Positions 56,004-56,417 of a stretch of 56,417 nt of DNA are shown one piece after another. Made by a program: the position numbers and the translations under genes. The stretch lies in assembly GCA_030949705.1 (NCBI GenBank), contig JAUZSF010000009.1, positions 1 through 56,417 of the forward strand, given 5' to 3'. This DNA comes from Robiginitomaculum sp. (lineage in GTDB: Bacteria; Pseudomonadota; Alphaproteobacteria; Caulobacterales; Maricaulaceae). Position 1 is the first letter of the stretch; every line of letters begins with the position of its first letter. The notes beneath the pieces were generated by a model. That model made no database searches. It was not told where the DNA came from and was given only the letters and a program-made list of their open reading frames with translations.

Positions 56004-56417
56004 CTATTGGGGGCGCGCCTCGGCAAACGAGACCATTTTTTGCTGAGTTTCATCCCACAGACCCAGCTTTACACAGCCAAGGCTCTGCCACAGGGTCAGG
56101 CGTTTTAACGCCGCCAGTTCCGGATGGTCACGCAAAACCTTTTGCAGACGGTAATAGGGGATACGACTGCATAAATGGTGCACATGGTGCACACCGATAT
56201 TGGCGGTAAACCAGCGTAACACCCCCGGCAGATCATAATGGGAGCTGCCGTAAAGCGCGGCATCCTGTACTTTCCAGTCTTCGCCTCTGGCCCAGACCGT
56301 ACCTTCGAACTGGTGCTGGACATAAAACAGCCACACCCCGATCGAGGCCGCCACAATGGCGATGGGCAAATGCACCAGTAAAAACGGTCCAATGCCGATA
56401 AAATAAATTACCAGAAC
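56004..56417 (-). CDS. Fatty acid desaturase, partial (5' end outside window)
   Basis: The frame is open from the right edge to the stop at 56004, with no start in the window. Histidine boxes of the membrane desaturase family are visible: WLFYVQHQFEG and GVHHVHHL. Two membrane helices precede (IYFIGIGPFLL and LPIAIVAASIGVWLFYV). This is the C-terminal third of an integral-membrane di-iron desaturase (delta-9/12 or omega type). The gene continues to the right. Confidence 0.85.
   Translation of the reverse strand, partial: VLVIYFIGIGPFLLVHLPIAIVAASIGVWLFYVQHQFEGTVWARGEDWKVQDAALYGSSHYDLPGVLRWFTANIGVHHVHHLCSRIPYYRLQKVLRDHPELAALKRLTLWQSLGCVKLGLWDETQQKMVSFAEARPQ

Overview
The window looks like a chromosomal segment of an alphaproteobacterium of moderately high G+C. 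Evidence for this is the set of gene neighbourhoods: lgt-ubiK-ybjN-proC, glyQ-glyS next to ppdK, mutY / DUF721 / dsbA-like / smc, an F0-only ATP synthase cluster atpI-B-E-F'-F, rnhB-ccrM (a GANTC methyltransferase with CtrA-type TTAA-N7-TTAA boxes upstream), and pstC-pstA-pstB-phoU-phoB. I cannot name the genus. There are no rRNA or tRNA genes, no CRISPR array and no prophage. One complete IS630-type element is present.

Layout. 1-6000: lgt (frameshifted, runs off the left edge), ubiK, a YbjN-like gene, proC, a two-component system on the minus strand, and a class IV aminotransferase (ilvE-like). 6000-9900: a TonB-dependent receptor and a SleB-type wall hydrolase, convergent on a shared terminator. 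10000-17700: ppdK, a nested palindromic repeat, glyS-cupin-glyQ, a tRNA methyltransferase-like gene and a DUF2007 gene, all minus strand. 17700-22100: polyprenyl synthase, an unknown membrane-anchored protein, an acyltransferase, a fumarylacetoacetase-family hydrolase, a MerC-like membrane protein under a possible Zur box, and an unknown small protein. 22100-32500: ettA, a lipoprotein of the S9 peptidase fold that seems to have lost its catalytic triad, fRMsr, mutY, DUF721, a DsbA-like lipoprotein and smc. 32500-35300: F0 ATP synthase operon. 35300-38900: small membrane proteins, a nitroreductase/TetR pair around a perfect palindrome, and a tryptophan 2,3-dioxygenase/Lrp pair. 38900-44300: Pho-box-led phosphate operon. 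44300-44840: repeat-rich non-coding DNA. 44840-48540: ccrM, rnhB, an SDR and an SdpR/SdpI-like pair. 48600-49780: IS630 element. 50000-56417: thiolase, TPR protein, Baeyer-Villiger-type monooxygenase with cutA, queC-queE-queD, and a fatty acid desaturase cut by the right edge.

How parts work together. The phosphate operon encodes the permease, ATPase, PhoU and PhoB but neither PstS nor the PhoR kinase. The que genes make preQ0 for queuosine. The glycyl-tRNA synthetase operon carries a cupin between its subunits. Divergent regulator/target pairs (TetR/nitroreductase, Lrp/TDO) and the autoregulated-looking SdpR/SdpI pair all have visible candidate operators or AT-rich control regions.

The observations I would check first are: (1) the ccrM leader, where two GANTC sites form the arms of a hairpin that also holds the Shine-Dalgarno sequence; (2) a palindromic repeat carried in frame inside glyS, in the style of Rickettsia palindromic elements, with related repeats beside ppdK and after phoB; (3) the catalytically dead S9-type lipoprotein; (4) the perfect 22-bp palindrome covering promoter, SD and start codon of the SdpR-like gene; (5) single-base frameshifts in lgt and smc, which may be assembly errors.
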